From Planctomycetaceae bacterium (GTDB taxonomy: Bacteria; Planctomycetota; Planctomycetia; Planctomycetales; Planctomycetaceae): a stretch of DNA of 38,096 bases. Each line of letters starts with the position of its first letter. Position 1 is the stretch's first letter. The stretch spans positions 1 through 38,096 of the forward strand of contig JANQQW010000193.1 in the NCBI GenBank assembly GCA_028284885.1. Direction: 5' to 3'. Shown here one piece after another: positions 1 to 7,311 of this stretch. The translations under genes were made by a program, and so were the position numbers. The notes beneath the pieces are model-generated. The model searched no databases, was not told the origin of the DNA, and worked only from the letters and a program-made list of their open reading frames with translations.

Positions 1-363
1 ATCGCCCACGACGCGAAGAAGCCGGCCATGGAGCGGTTCGTCGGGGACCACCTCGACTTCTTCCGCTCCCGGCCGCTGGTCGCCACCAACAGCACCGGCA
101 AGATGCTCGCCGACGCGTTCGGGCTCGACGTCGAACGGGTCGTCCACGGCCCGCTCGGCGGCGACCTCGTCATCGGCGGCCGCGTGGCCTGTGGGGAGGT
201 CGAGGCGGTCTTCTTCTTCCGCGACCCGCTGACCGCCCAGCCCCACGACCCGGACGTGGTCGCCCTGCTCCGCGTCTGCGACGTCCACGCCGTGCCGCTG
301 TGCACCAACGCGACCACGGCCGACGCGGTCGTCGACTGGTTGAAGTCCCAGTCGGCCGGGTGA
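1..363 (+). CDS. mgsA: methylglyoxal synthase, 5' end outside window
   Basis: Methylglyoxal synthase converts dihydroxyacetone phosphate to methylglyoxal plus phosphate, a cytosolic bypass of lower glycolysis. The frame is open from base 1 and begins with IAHDAKK, which matches the family's early VAHD segment, so only about 10-20 N-terminal residues are missing and the ATG at 28 is internal. Visible family motifs are NSTGKM (phosphate binding), GPLGGD, whose Asp corresponds to the catalytic Asp of the E. coli enzyme, and RDPLTAQPHDPD followed by LLR. The C-terminus is at the usual place for the family. The stop is 361-363, and the next gene converges from the other strand 43 bp later. Identification is from motif recall, without a database search. 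Confidence 0.92.
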   Translation: MAHDAKKPAMERFVGDHLDFFRSRPLVATNSTGKMLADAFGLDVERVVHGPLGGDLVIGGRVACGEVEAVFFFRDPLTAQPHDPDVVALLRVCDVHAVPLCTNATTADAVVDWLKSQSAG

Positions 364-406
364 CGGCACGGGAGTCGAGGTCGCCGCGGCGGCGGGATGG
401 TCGACG

Positions 407-1696
407 TCAGCCGTTCGACGTGGCGGCGTCCTTCGACTTCCCGCCGACGAACACGCGCTCGACGCGACCCGTCACCGTCCAGCCGTCGAACGGCGTGTTG
501 TGACTGCTCGACCGGAACGCGGAGGCGTCGATCGTCCACTCGGCGTTCGGGTCGACGATCGTCACGTCGGCCGGGGCTCCGGGGGAGAGCGTTCCCGCCG
601 GCAGGCCGAGCAGCTTGGCGGGGTTCGTCGAGAGGAGTCGGACGAGGGTCGGCCAGTCGACGCGGCCGCCGGTGACGAGCGTCTGCGAGGCGAGGGCGAA
701 GGCGGTCTCCAGCCCGACGATGCCGAACGGGGCGAGGTCGAGTTCGATGTCCTTCTTCTCGGAGGCGTGCGGCCGGTGGTCGCTGCAGAGGACGTCGAGC
801 GTGCCGTCGGCGAGACCTTCGACGAGCGCCTCCACGTGCTCCCGCGTGCGGAGCGGCGGATCGACCTTGCAGTTCACGTCGAACGACTGCAGCGAGTCGT
901 CGAACAGGACGAGTTGGTGGACGGCGACGCCGGCCGTCACGCGCACGCCGGCCGCCTTGGCCCGACGAATCTGCTCGACGGCGTTCTTCGTGGAGACGCA
1001 GGTGAGGTGGACCCGGCCGCCGGTGAGCTCGGCGAGTGCGACGTCCCGGCCGACCATCACGTCCTCGGCCGCGGCCGGCATGCCGCGAAGGCCGATCAGC
1101 GTCGAGTGCACCCCTTCGTGCATGACGCCGCCGGCGACGAGTTCGGGCACCTGCGGATGGTGGAGCACCGGGCGGCCGCACATGTCGGCGTACTCGAGGG
1201 CGCGGCGGAAGACCTCGGCGTTCGCGATGGGCCGCTTGCCGTCCGAGAAGGCGACCGCGCCCCGGTCGGCGAGCTGGGCGAGTTCGGCGAGTTCCTCGCC
1301 GGCGATTCCCTTGGTCACGGCCCCGATGGGGTGGACGCGGCAGTTGCCCGCCCGCTCGCCCTGCAACAGGACGAACTCGGCCGACGCCCCGTTGTCGACG
1401 ACGGGCGACGTCTCCGGCGAGACGGCGACGGTGGTGAACCCGCCTGCGAGCGCGGCCGCGGTCCCAGTCGCGATCGTCTCGTCCTCCTCGAACCCGGGTT
1501 CGCGGAACGCGGAGCCGACGTCGACGAAGCCGGGACAGACGATCCGCCCGCCCGCCTCGACGATCTGGGCGTTCGGACTCTGCGTTGCGACGTCGACCCC
1601 GACGACCACGCCGTCGCGGACGAGCAGGTCGCCGACCCGGTCGACGCCGTTCGCCGGATCGACCACTCGGCCGCCACGGATGACGAGTTCACTCAT
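407..1696 (-). CDS. pyrC: dihydroorotase-like protein, probably inactive PyrC' type
   Basis: This 429-aa protein has the full-length fold of a type I dihydroorotase (GGRVVDP start, FREPGFEEDETI, GGFTTVAVSPET, VDPPLRT, CSDHRPH, EKK). Active enzymes carry an HxH zinc pair just before REPG. Here the segment reads VDVGSAFREPG, so both His are lost (Gly61, Ala63). The later His of the HVST motif is Cys233 (LTCVST). Asp306 and a His at 179/180 remain. This pattern resembles the non-catalytic PyrC' that accompanies aspartate carbamoyltransferase in pseudomonads, where it helps hold the complex together. The pyrB gene lies directly upstream on the same strand. The ATG at 1696 has a GGGAGGG ribosome site about 8 bp away. 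Homology is confident; loss of activity is inferred from the missing ligands. Confidence 0.88.
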   Translation of the reverse strand: MSELVIRGGRVVDPANGVDRVGDLLVRDGVVVGVDVATQSPNAQIVEAGGRIVCPGFVDVGSAFREPGFEEDETIATGTAAALAGGFTTVAVSPETSPVVDNGASAEFVLLQGERAGNCRVHPIGAVTKGIAGEELAELAQLADRGAVAFSDGKRPIANAEVFRRALEYADMCGRPVLHHPQVPELVAGGVMHEGVHSTLIGLRGMPAAAEDVMVGRDVALAELTGGRVHLTCVSTKNAVEQIRRAKAAGVRVTAGVAVHQLVLFDDSLQSFDVNCKVDPPLRTREHVEALVEGLADGTLDVLCSDHRPHASEKKDIELDLAPFGIVGLETAFALASQTLVTGGRVDWPTLVRLLSTNPAKLLGLPAGTLSPGAPADVTIVDPNAEWTIDASAFRSSSHNTPFDGWTVTGRVERVFVGGKSKDAATSNG

Positions 1697-1717
1697 CGTG
1701 CGGCCCTCCCAACAGAA

Positions 1718-1876
1718 GTCCCCTCTCCCCTCGGGGAGAGGGTTCGGGTGAGGGGGTCGTGGCAGTTGCTCGGTCTTCCCAACGTCTCGTCACTTCGCCG
1801 GCCTCGCCGAACTGACGTGCGGATGTCGCCAGACTGCGAACCCCTCACCGCGGCCCTCTCCCCAAGGAGAGGGGGC
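1718..1876. repeat. inverted-arm repeat element (CCCTCTCC hairpin family), element 1
   Basis: Two similar arms, about 37-39 bp each, lie in inverted orientation: 1718-1756 and 1841-1876. Each arm contains its own hairpin (CCCTCTCCCC-TC-GGGGAGAGGG at 1721-1742; CCCTCTCC-CCAA-GGAGAGGG at about 1854-1873), and both have GTGAGGGG on their inner side. The 84 bp between the arms is unrelated. The sequence belongs to a kind of dispersed REP/MITE-like repeat often mis-annotated as protein (LTRTLSPRGEG in one frame). It sits between pyrB and the pyrC-like gene and would be transcribed with them. No target-site duplication is evident. Confidence 0.8.
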
Positions 1877-1931
1877 CTGCGTGTGGCGTGGGTTGGAGCA
1901 GCTGGAATCCCGCTCGTCCGAACGTTGCGGC

Positions 1932-2894
1932 TCATGCGTTCGCCTCCGCGTTCGCGGCGGCGCGGTCCAGCAGGTACAGGCAGGCCATGCGGATGACGAG
2001 GCCGTTGGTGACCTGGTCGAGGATGACGGACTTCGAGCCGTCGGCCACCTCGGGTGTGAGTTCGACGCCGCGGTTGATCGGCCCGGGGGCGAGGATCAGG
2101 GCGTCGTCCTTCATGCGGCGTTGGCGGTCGCCGTTCATGCCGAACAGGTGGGCGTACTCGGCGATGGAGGGGAAGAACGCGCCGCGTTGCCGCTCGAACT
2201 GCACGCGGAGCAGGTTCACGCAGTCGACCTCGCCGAGGACGCGGTCGAGCGAGTAGGAGATCTCGACGCCCATCTCGGTGATGTTGCGGGGGACGAGCGT
2301 GGCCGGTCCGCAGACGATGACGCGGGCGCCGAGCTTCCGGAGTCCCCAGATGTTCGAGCGGGCGACGCGGCTGTGGCGGATGTCGCCGACGAGGGCGACG
2401 GTCTTGCCGGCGAGGTCGCCGCGGTGCTCGCGGATGGTGAACAGGTCGAGCAGGGCCTGCGTGGGATGCTCGTGCGTGCCGTCGCCCGCGTTGAGGACGC
2501 CGACGTCCAGTTGCCTGGAGAGCATGTGCGGCGCGCCGGGCGAGCTGTGCCGGACGACGACCATGGACGGGCCGAGCGCCTCGATGGTGCGGGCCGTGTC
2601 GAGGTAGGTCTCGCCCTTCGAGAGGCTGCTGCCGGAGGCGGAGAACTCGATGGTGTCGGCCGAGAGCCGCTTCGCCGCGAGGCTGAAGCTCGTCCGCGTA
2701 CGGGTCGAGGGCTCGAAGAAGAGGTTCGCGACGGTCTGGCCGGCGAGGGCCGTCAGCTTCCGTTCGCCCTGCTCGGCGAGCCGTTTGAACTCGGCCGCCT
2801 GGTCGAGGACGGCAACGATGTCCTCGGCACTCAGGGACTCGAGTCCCAGGAGATGTCGGTGCTTCCAGTTGCTCGCGCGAGAGTCGCCGTCCAC
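1932..2894 (-). CDS. pyrB: aspartate carbamoyltransferase catalytic chain
   Basis: PyrB condenses carbamoyl phosphate with L-aspartate, the committed step of pyrimidine synthesis in the cytosol. The 320-aa length is normal. Diagnostic motifs in order are [12 protein letters not shown] (carbamoyl-phosphate loop), [47 protein letters not shown] and [12 protein letters not shown]. The start is a GTG at 2894 with GGAG 7-10 bp upstream, and a matching promoter lies at 2915-2943. No pyrI regulatory chain is present; the neighbour downstream is the degenerate dihydroorotase. That arrangement matches class A ATCases such as pseudomonad PyrB-PyrC', but here pyrB and the downstream gene are 235 bp apart with a repeat element between them. 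Confidence 0.96.
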   Translation of the reverse strand: MDGDSRASNWKHRHLLGLESLSAEDIVAVLDQAAEFKRLAEQGERKLTALAGQTVANLFFEPSTRTRTSFSLAAKRLSADTIEFSASGSSLSKGETYLDTARTIEALGPSMVVVRHSSPGAPHMLSRQLDVGVLNAGDGTHEHPTQALLDLFTIREHRGDLAGKTVALVGDIRHSRVARSNIWGLRKLGARVIVCGPATLVPRNITEMGVEISYSLDRVLGEVDCVNLLRVQFERQRGAFFPSIAEYAHLFGMNGDRQRRMKDDALILAPGPINRGVELTPEVADGSKSVILDQVTNGLVIRMACLYLLDRAAANAEANA

Positions 2895-2914
2895 GTCCAG
2901 CTCCGTTGGGCGAG

Positions 2915-2943
2915 ATCGTATCCGGGCGACGGGCGACGTTCAA
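2915..2943 (-). promoter_or_regulatory. predicted pyrB promoter
   Basis: On the minus strand a TTGAAC -35 box (2943-2938) and a TACGAT -10 box (2920-2915) are separated by exactly 17 bp. The GTG start of pyrB is 21 bp past the -10 box. The call is from sequence match to a housekeeping sigma consensus only. Confidence 0.62.
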
Positions 2944-3010
2944 CGAGACCGAACACTGCCGGGCGGCGGGCCCGTTTCCGCACGGAGGAGGTCGCGGGGC
3001 GGGTGGCCGA

Positions 3011-3040
3011 TTGACCGGCTCGGCGAGACCGGAATAGAGT
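3011..3040 (+). promoter_or_regulatory. predicted hisF promoter
   Basis: A TTGACC -35 box (3011-3016) and a TAGAGT -10 box (3035-3040) are 18 bp apart. The hisF ATG lies 40 bp past the -10 box. This promoter starts 67 bp from the oppositely oriented pyrB promoter, so the 186-bp region drives both genes. Confidence 0.65.
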
Positions 3041-3080
3041 GGGCGGCTCGCGTGCCCCAACTCCCCTCGGCCCTGACTTC

Positions 3081-3938
3081 ATGCTCGCCAAGCGGATCAT
3101 CCCCTGCCTCGACGTCCACGCCGGGCGTGTCGTGAAGGGGGTCAACTTCCTGAACCTGCGAGACGCCGGGGACCCGGTCGAGATCGCCGGGCGGTACGAG
3201 ATGCAGGGGGCGGACGAGCTCGTCTTCCTGGACATCACCGCCTCGCACGAAGAGCGGGACATCATCCTCGACGTCGTCGAGCGGACGAGCGAGCAGGTCT
3301 TCATGCCGCTCACGGTGGGGGGCGGCATCCGCACGCTGGACGACATCCGCAACCTGTTGAAGGCGGGCTGCGACAAGGTCTCGATCAACTCGGCCGCGGT
3401 GACCGACCCGGAGTTCGTGAAGGCGGCGGCCCAACGGTTCGGCGGCCAGTGCATCGTGGTGAACATCGACCCGAAGCGGGTCCCGGCGGCAGAGAACCCG
3501 GCGGCGAAACACCCGGACGTGCCGGACCGGCTGCGGTGCATCGACCGGCCGAACCGGGACGGGGCGGGGCCGCCGGTGCACTGGGACGTGCACGTCCGCG
3601 GCGGCCGGCAGCCGACGGGGCTGGACGCGGTGGCCTGGGCGAAGGAGGTCGAACGGCTGGGGGCGGGCGAGATCGTGCTGACGAGCATGGACGCCGACGG
3701 GACCGAGGCCGGGTACGACATCGAGATCACGTCGGCCATCACACGTGCGGTGCGCATCCCGGTCGTCGCCAGTGGGGGGGCGGGTTCGCCGGAACACCTC
3801 TACGAGGCGTTGACCGCGGGCGGGGCCTCGGCCGCCCTCGCGGCGAGCATCTTCCACTACGACAAGTACACCATCGAGGAAACGAAGCGGTACATCGAGG
3901 AACGGGGCGTCCCGGTACGGTACAATTCGCCTGCGTGA
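3081..3938 (+). CDS. hisF: imidazole glycerol phosphate synthase cyclase subunit HisF with extra loop
   Basis: HisF forms imidazole glycerol phosphate and AICAR from PRFAR, using ammonia delivered by HisH. The TIM-barrel signature is complete: [12 protein letters not shown] with catalytic Asp11, [28 protein letters not shown] with catalytic Asp130, [31 protein letters not shown] and ALAASIFHY. The ATG at 3081 was chosen because it gives the exact family N-terminus, although the frame is open upstream to 3039. The 285 residues exceed the usual 250-258 because about 28 residues (roughly 134-165, rich in Pro, Arg and Asp) are inserted after the beta-5 Asp. No hisH or other his genes are adjacent. 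Confidence 0.95.
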   Translation: MLAKRIIPCLDVHAGRVVKGVNFLNLRDAGDPVEIAGRYEMQGADELVFLDITASHEERDIILDVVERTSEQVFMPLTVGGGIRTLDDIRNLLKAGCDKVSINSAAVTDPEFVKAAAQRFGGQCIVVNIDPKRVPAAENPAAKHPDVPDRLRCIDRPNRDGAGPPVHWDVHVRGGRQPTGLDAVAWAKEVERLGAGEIVLTSMDADGTEAGYDIEITSAITRAVRIPVVASGGAGSPEHLYEALTAGGASAALAASIFHYDKYTIEETKRYIEERGVPVRYNSPA

Positions 3939-3952
3939 CGGTGCCGCGGGTT

Positions 3953-4155
3953 TCGACGCAAAGCCGCAGAGACGCGAAGGCTCGCAAAGAGAGCCGCGGC
4001 AGGACGTGGGTGTGACGCTGTGAGTGGGTCGGGAGACAGGACTCTCCCGACAGGACTACGATGGCAGCCGGAACGTGATCCCCGAGTACTGCGGCGCGGA
4101 CGAAGAGTCTTCTGAACGCTTTGCGAGTCTCTGCGCCTTCGCGCCTTTGCATCGA
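3953..4155. repeat. inverted-arm repeat element (GCAAAG/CGCAGAGAC words), element 2
   Basis: Left arm 3953-3989 and right arm 4118-4155 are inverted relatives. Both begin (reading inward) TCGAYGCAAAG and end TCGCAAAG, with the words CGCAGAGAC and GCGAAGGC in swapped order between them. This is the GCAAAG-type dispersed repeat seen in many bacterial genomes. The interior carries a perfect 9-bp hairpin (GTCGGGAGA / TCTCCCGAC, loop CAGGAC) at 4028-4051. The element fills most of the gap between hisF and pilT, starting 15 bp after the hisF stop. No coding sequence was seen in it. Confidence 0.72.
4028..4051. other. perfect hairpin inside repeat element 2
   Basis: GTCGGGAGA (4028-4036) and TCTCCCGAC (4043-4051) form a 9-bp perfect stem with the 6-nt loop CAGGAC, which is repeated right after the stem (4051-4056). 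It lies 90 bp after the hisF stop. There is no T tract, so it is not a canonical intrinsic terminator. Confidence 0.6.
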
Positions 4156-4190
4156 CTTCAACACGACCCTCGAGAGCAGCGAGAAACACG

Positions 4191-5342
4191 ATGGCGTCCA
4201 ACAAGGCCCGCGAGTGGTTGAAGTCGACGTTCGAGCCGGGCAAGCCGATCGAGATCGACAAGATCTTCAAGCTGGCGATCAAGCATGGTGCCTCGGACAT
4301 CCACCTCCAGGTCGGCCGGCCCCCCGTGTTCCGCATCAAGGGGACGCTCCGCGAACTCCAGATGGACCCCATCACGGAGGACGCCATGGTCAGCCTGACC
4401 TTCCCGATGATGGACCAGCGAAACCTGGACATCTTCCACCGAGACGGCGGGGCCGACTACGCCAAGGTCGTCGCCCACGAGGGGAACGACTGGCGGTTCC
4501 GCGTGAACCTGTTCACGCAGCTCGGCAAGGTGGGCATGGTCGCCCGTAAGATCGAGCAGTTCATCCCGCCGTTCGAGAAGCTGCACCTCCCCCCCAAGAT
4601 GGAGGACCTGTGCAAGTACGACATGGGGATGGTGCTGCTCGCCGGCGTCACGGGATCCGGCAAGAGCACGACGATCGCGTCGATGCTCAACTGGATCAAC
4701 CAGAACATGAACAAGCACATCCTCACCATCGAGGACCCGATCGAGTTCGTGTACACGTCGGACCAGTGCCTGATCAACCAGCGCGAGCTCGGGCAGGACG
4801 TACGGGACTTCCACGTCGCCATGTCCCACGCCGTGCGTGAGGACCCGGACATCATGCTGGTGGGCGAGCTTCGCGACAAGGACACGTTCGAGACCGCCAT
4901 CCACGCGGCCGAGACGGGTCACCTCGTGTTCGGCACGATCCACGCCTCGAGCGCGCCGGGCACGATCAGCCGTATCCTCGACCTGTTCCCGCAGTCGATG
5001 CACTCGGCGATCCGGGCCTCGATGGCGATGAACATGCGGGCGATCGTCGGGCAGAAGCTGCTGAAGACGATCGTCGACGAGCCGGGCCGCGTGCCGATCA
5101 CCGAGATCATGATCTTCAACCCGACCGTGCGAAAGCTGGTGATGGAGGAGGAGGACCACAAGCTGTCGTCGGCGATCTCCATCGGCAAGGACGAGGGCAT
5201 GCGGCTGTTCAACGACAGCCTCTACGAGTTCCTGCAGAAGGAGTACATCAGCCGGACCGCTGCGTTCGAGATCTCCCCGAACGTCGAGGAGTTGAAGATG
5301 CGGCTGAAGGGCATCGACGTGAAGGCGTCGGCCATTCTCTGA
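4191..5342 (+). CDS. pilT: type IV pilus retraction ATPase, PilT family
   Basis: PilT-family hexameric ATPases depolymerise type IV pili and power twitching. The 383-aa protein has the N-terminal PilT PAS-like region (DKIFKLAIKHGASDIHLQVGR), Walker A GVTGSGKST (residues 152-160), the Asp box (HILTIEDPIEF, 176-186), Walker B (DPDIMLVGELRD, 218-229), a His box (TGHLVFGTIHASSA, 242-255) and a C-terminal PTVRKLVMEE segment resembling the AIRNLIRE retraction motif. No membrane segment or Cys zinc motif is present, as expected. The N-terminus resembles PilT and PilU closely enough that PilU is possible. The PilB-like ATPase follows after 44 bp. No clear promoter was seen upstream. Confidence 0.9.
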   Translation: MASNKAREWLKSTFEPGKPIEIDKIFKLAIKHGASDIHLQVGRPPVFRIKGTLRELQMDPITEDAMVSLTFPMMDQRNLDIFHRDGGADYAKVVAHEGNDWRFRVNLFTQLGKVGMVARKIEQFIPPFEKLHLPPKMEDLCKYDMGMVLLAGVTGSGKSTTIASMLNWINQNMNKHILTIEDPIEFVYTSDQCLINQRELGQDVRDFHVAMSHAVREDPDIMLVGELRDKDTFETAIHAAETGHLVFGTIHASSAPGTISRILDLFPQSMHSAIRASMAMNMRAIVGQKLLKTIVDEPGRVPITEIMIFNPTVRKLVMEEEDHKLSSAISIGKDEGMRLFNDSLYEFLQKEYISRTAAFEISPNVEELKMRLKGIDVKASAIL

Positions 5343-5386
5343 GACGACGACGTCCCTCCCCCGACCGCCACGGCACGCACTCGACC

Positions 5387-7258
5387 ATGGCCCGCCGAAT
5401 CCCGACCATCCGAAGAGCCCTCGCGGTTCTGTCTCTCTCGTGCGCCCTGTCCGTTCTCGCGGCCCCGGGCTTCGGTCAGGATCCGAATCAGGAGCTGGCC
5501 GCGGGCGACGGGGCGGCGGCGACAACTCCGGCACCGGCCGCGTCGGACGGCCCCGCGTGGCCGGAGAAGGGAGGCCGCATGGCACCCAGCCCGGCCGTCG
5601 TGGGTGAAGGGGGCTTCTTCCGCGGCAACTCCCCGCCGCCTGCGGTGGACGGCACCGGCCAGTACCTCTCGACCATCCACATCGTGCTGCTGCTCGCCTT
5701 CTTCCTCGGCTGGGTCCGCAGCGTCGGCTGGGCCGGGAACGATGCGAACACCCTCAGCGTCCGGCCGAACTTCTGGACGCCCATCCTCATCGCGTCCGGC
5801 TTCGTCGGCATGCTGCTCGCGATCGTCTCGCCGTTCTCGCTGTTGGCCTACGTGCTCGCACTCGTCGGATGGACGGTCCCGTTCGGCCTCTACGTCAAGG
5901 AACGGAACGGTCGCGTCCCCGAGGCGGCCAAGGTCTTCACGAAGGACCACCTCAACGGGGTCGCGGCCGAGTGGCTCGCCAGGATCGGCATCAACGTCGG
6001 CGGCGAACGCGAGGTCTTCGAGCCGGTCGCCGGAGCCCCCATCCGCTTCTTCGGGAAGTCCGGCAGCGAACGGGGCGAGGTCGATCGCACTGGGCAGGTC
6101 GAGTCGTCCAAGGGCTTCCTCGTCGCCAAGCAGATGATCTACGACGCGATCCAGAAGCGCGGCACCGACGTGCACATGGAGCCGAAGGAGGACGAGGTCA
6201 GCATCCGGGTCCGCATCGACGGCGTGATGTTCCCGCAGGAGCCGCTCGAGAAGCCGCTCGGCGAGGCGATCCTCAACATCTTCAAGGTCCTCGGCGGGAT
6301 GGACATCACCGAGCGCCGCCGCCCCCAGGACGGCAGCTTCCGGGCCGAGACCGAGGGCCGCGAGATCGACTTCCGGCTCGCCACGCAGGGCACCCGGCAC
6401 GGCGAGAAGATGTCGCTGCGGATCCTCGACCAGTCGAACTCCGTCGGCTCGATCCGCGAGCTCGGCCTGCGGACCGCCGTCCGCGAAGGGCTCGAACGGG
6501 TCATCGACCTGCCACACGGCATGATGCTCGTCTGCGGTCCCACCGGTGCCGGCAAGTCGACCACGTTGTACGCCTGCCTGAACGGCATCGACACCGGCCA
6601 GCGGAACGTCATCACCGTCGAGGACCCGGTCGAGTACAAGATCGACGGGGTCAACCAGATCGAGATCAACCAGAAGGCCGGCCAGACCTTCGCCGCGTCG
6701 CTCCGCAGCATCCTCCGGCAGGACCCGGACGTCGTCATGATCGGCGAGATCCGGGACCAGGAGACCGGCGAGATCGCCTGCCAGGCGGCGAACACCGGCC
6801 ACCTCGTCTTCTCCACCATCCACGCGAACGACTCGTTCACGGCACTCTTCCGACTGATGGAACTCGGCATCCAGCCGTACGTCGTCGCGAACTCGGTCTC
6901 CGCGATTCTCGCCCAGCGACTCGCCCGCCGGCTCGACCCGAGGGTCCGTGAGGCGTACCAGCCGGACCGGAAGACGCTCGCCCGCATGGGCGTCCAGGTT
7001 GGCGACGACGCCGTGATGTACCGCCCCCCGACGAACGGCCACGCCGGCGACGCGGTCCCGTACAAGGGCCGCGCGGGCGTGTTCGAGTTCCTCGAGATCG
7101 ACAGCCGCATCCAGGACCTGATCCGCGACCAGGCGAGCATCACCCGCATCAAGGAGGTGGCCCGACAGTACGGGATGCTGACGATGCGCGAGGAAGGCCT
7201 CCGCCTCGCCGTCCGCGGCGTCACCTCCGTCGAGGAACTCGTTCGAGTCGTCAAGTGA
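5387..7258 (+). CDS. GspE/PilB-type assembly ATPase with N-terminal membrane domain
   Basis: The C-terminal ~380 residues are a secretion/pilus assembly ATPase: RGTDVHMEPKEDE (258-270), Walker A GPTGAGKST (384-392), Asp box ITVEDPVEYK (409-418), Walker B DPDVVMIGEIRD (446-457) and TGHLVFSTIHANDS (470-483). The N-terminus is unusual: a signal-peptide-like stretch (about 10-30), a Pro/Ala-rich linker (31-90) and three hydrophobic segments (about 97-113, 131-150, 152-170). If the signal is cleaved outside, three crossings put the ATPase in the cytoplasm. The usual MshEN/GspE-N domain is absent. The tetracysteine zinc motif before YKGR is also missing (RRLDPRVREAY, then RPPTNGHAGD). The exact partner system is unknown; the neighbours are pilT upstream and a CvpA-like gene 53 bp downstream. 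Confidence 0.85.
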   Translation: MARRIPTIRRALAVLSLSCALSVLAAPGFGQDPNQELAAGDGAAATTPAPAASDGPAWPEKGGRMAPSPAVVGEGGFFRGNSPPPAVDGTGQYLSTIHIVLLLAFFLGWVRSVGWAGNDANTLSVRPNFWTPILIASGFVGMLLAIVSPFSLLAYVLALVGWTVPFGLYVKERNGRVPEAAKVFTKDHLNGVAAEWLARIGINVGGEREVFEPVAGAPIRFFGKSGSERGEVDRTGQVESSKGFLVAKQMIYDAIQKRGTDVHMEPKEDEVSIRVRIDGVMFPQEPLEKPLGEAILNIFKVLGGMDITERRRPQDGSFRAETEGREIDFRLATQGTRHGEKMSLRILDQSNSVGSIRELGLRTAVREGLERVIDLPHGMMLVCGPTGAGKSTTLYACLNGIDTGQRNVITVEDPVEYKIDGVNQIEINQKAGQTFAASLRSILRQDPDVVMIGEIRDQETGEIACQAANTGHLVFSTIHANDSFTALFRLMELGIQPYVVANSVSAILAQRLARRLDPRVREAYQPDRKTLARMGVQVGDDAVMYRPPTNGHAGDAVPYKGRAGVFEFLEIDSRIQDLIRDQASITRIKEVARQYGMLTMREEGLRLAVRGVTSVEELVRVVK

Positions 7259-7311
7259 CCACTCGCTTCGCCCAACTGACACCCGGCTCCTGACCTCTGC
7301 CCCCTGAATCC

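Noticed and set aside
1693-3060. 455-codon minus-strand frame over pyrB
   Set aside because: It is the wrong frame over pyrB. Its end, reading LTRTLSPRGEG, is the well-known false protein made by translating the CCCTCTCC repeat.
3921-3926. TACAAT as a promoter -10 box
   Set aside because: It lies in the last codons of hisF (VRYNSPA) with no -35 at the right distance. It is explained by coding sequence.
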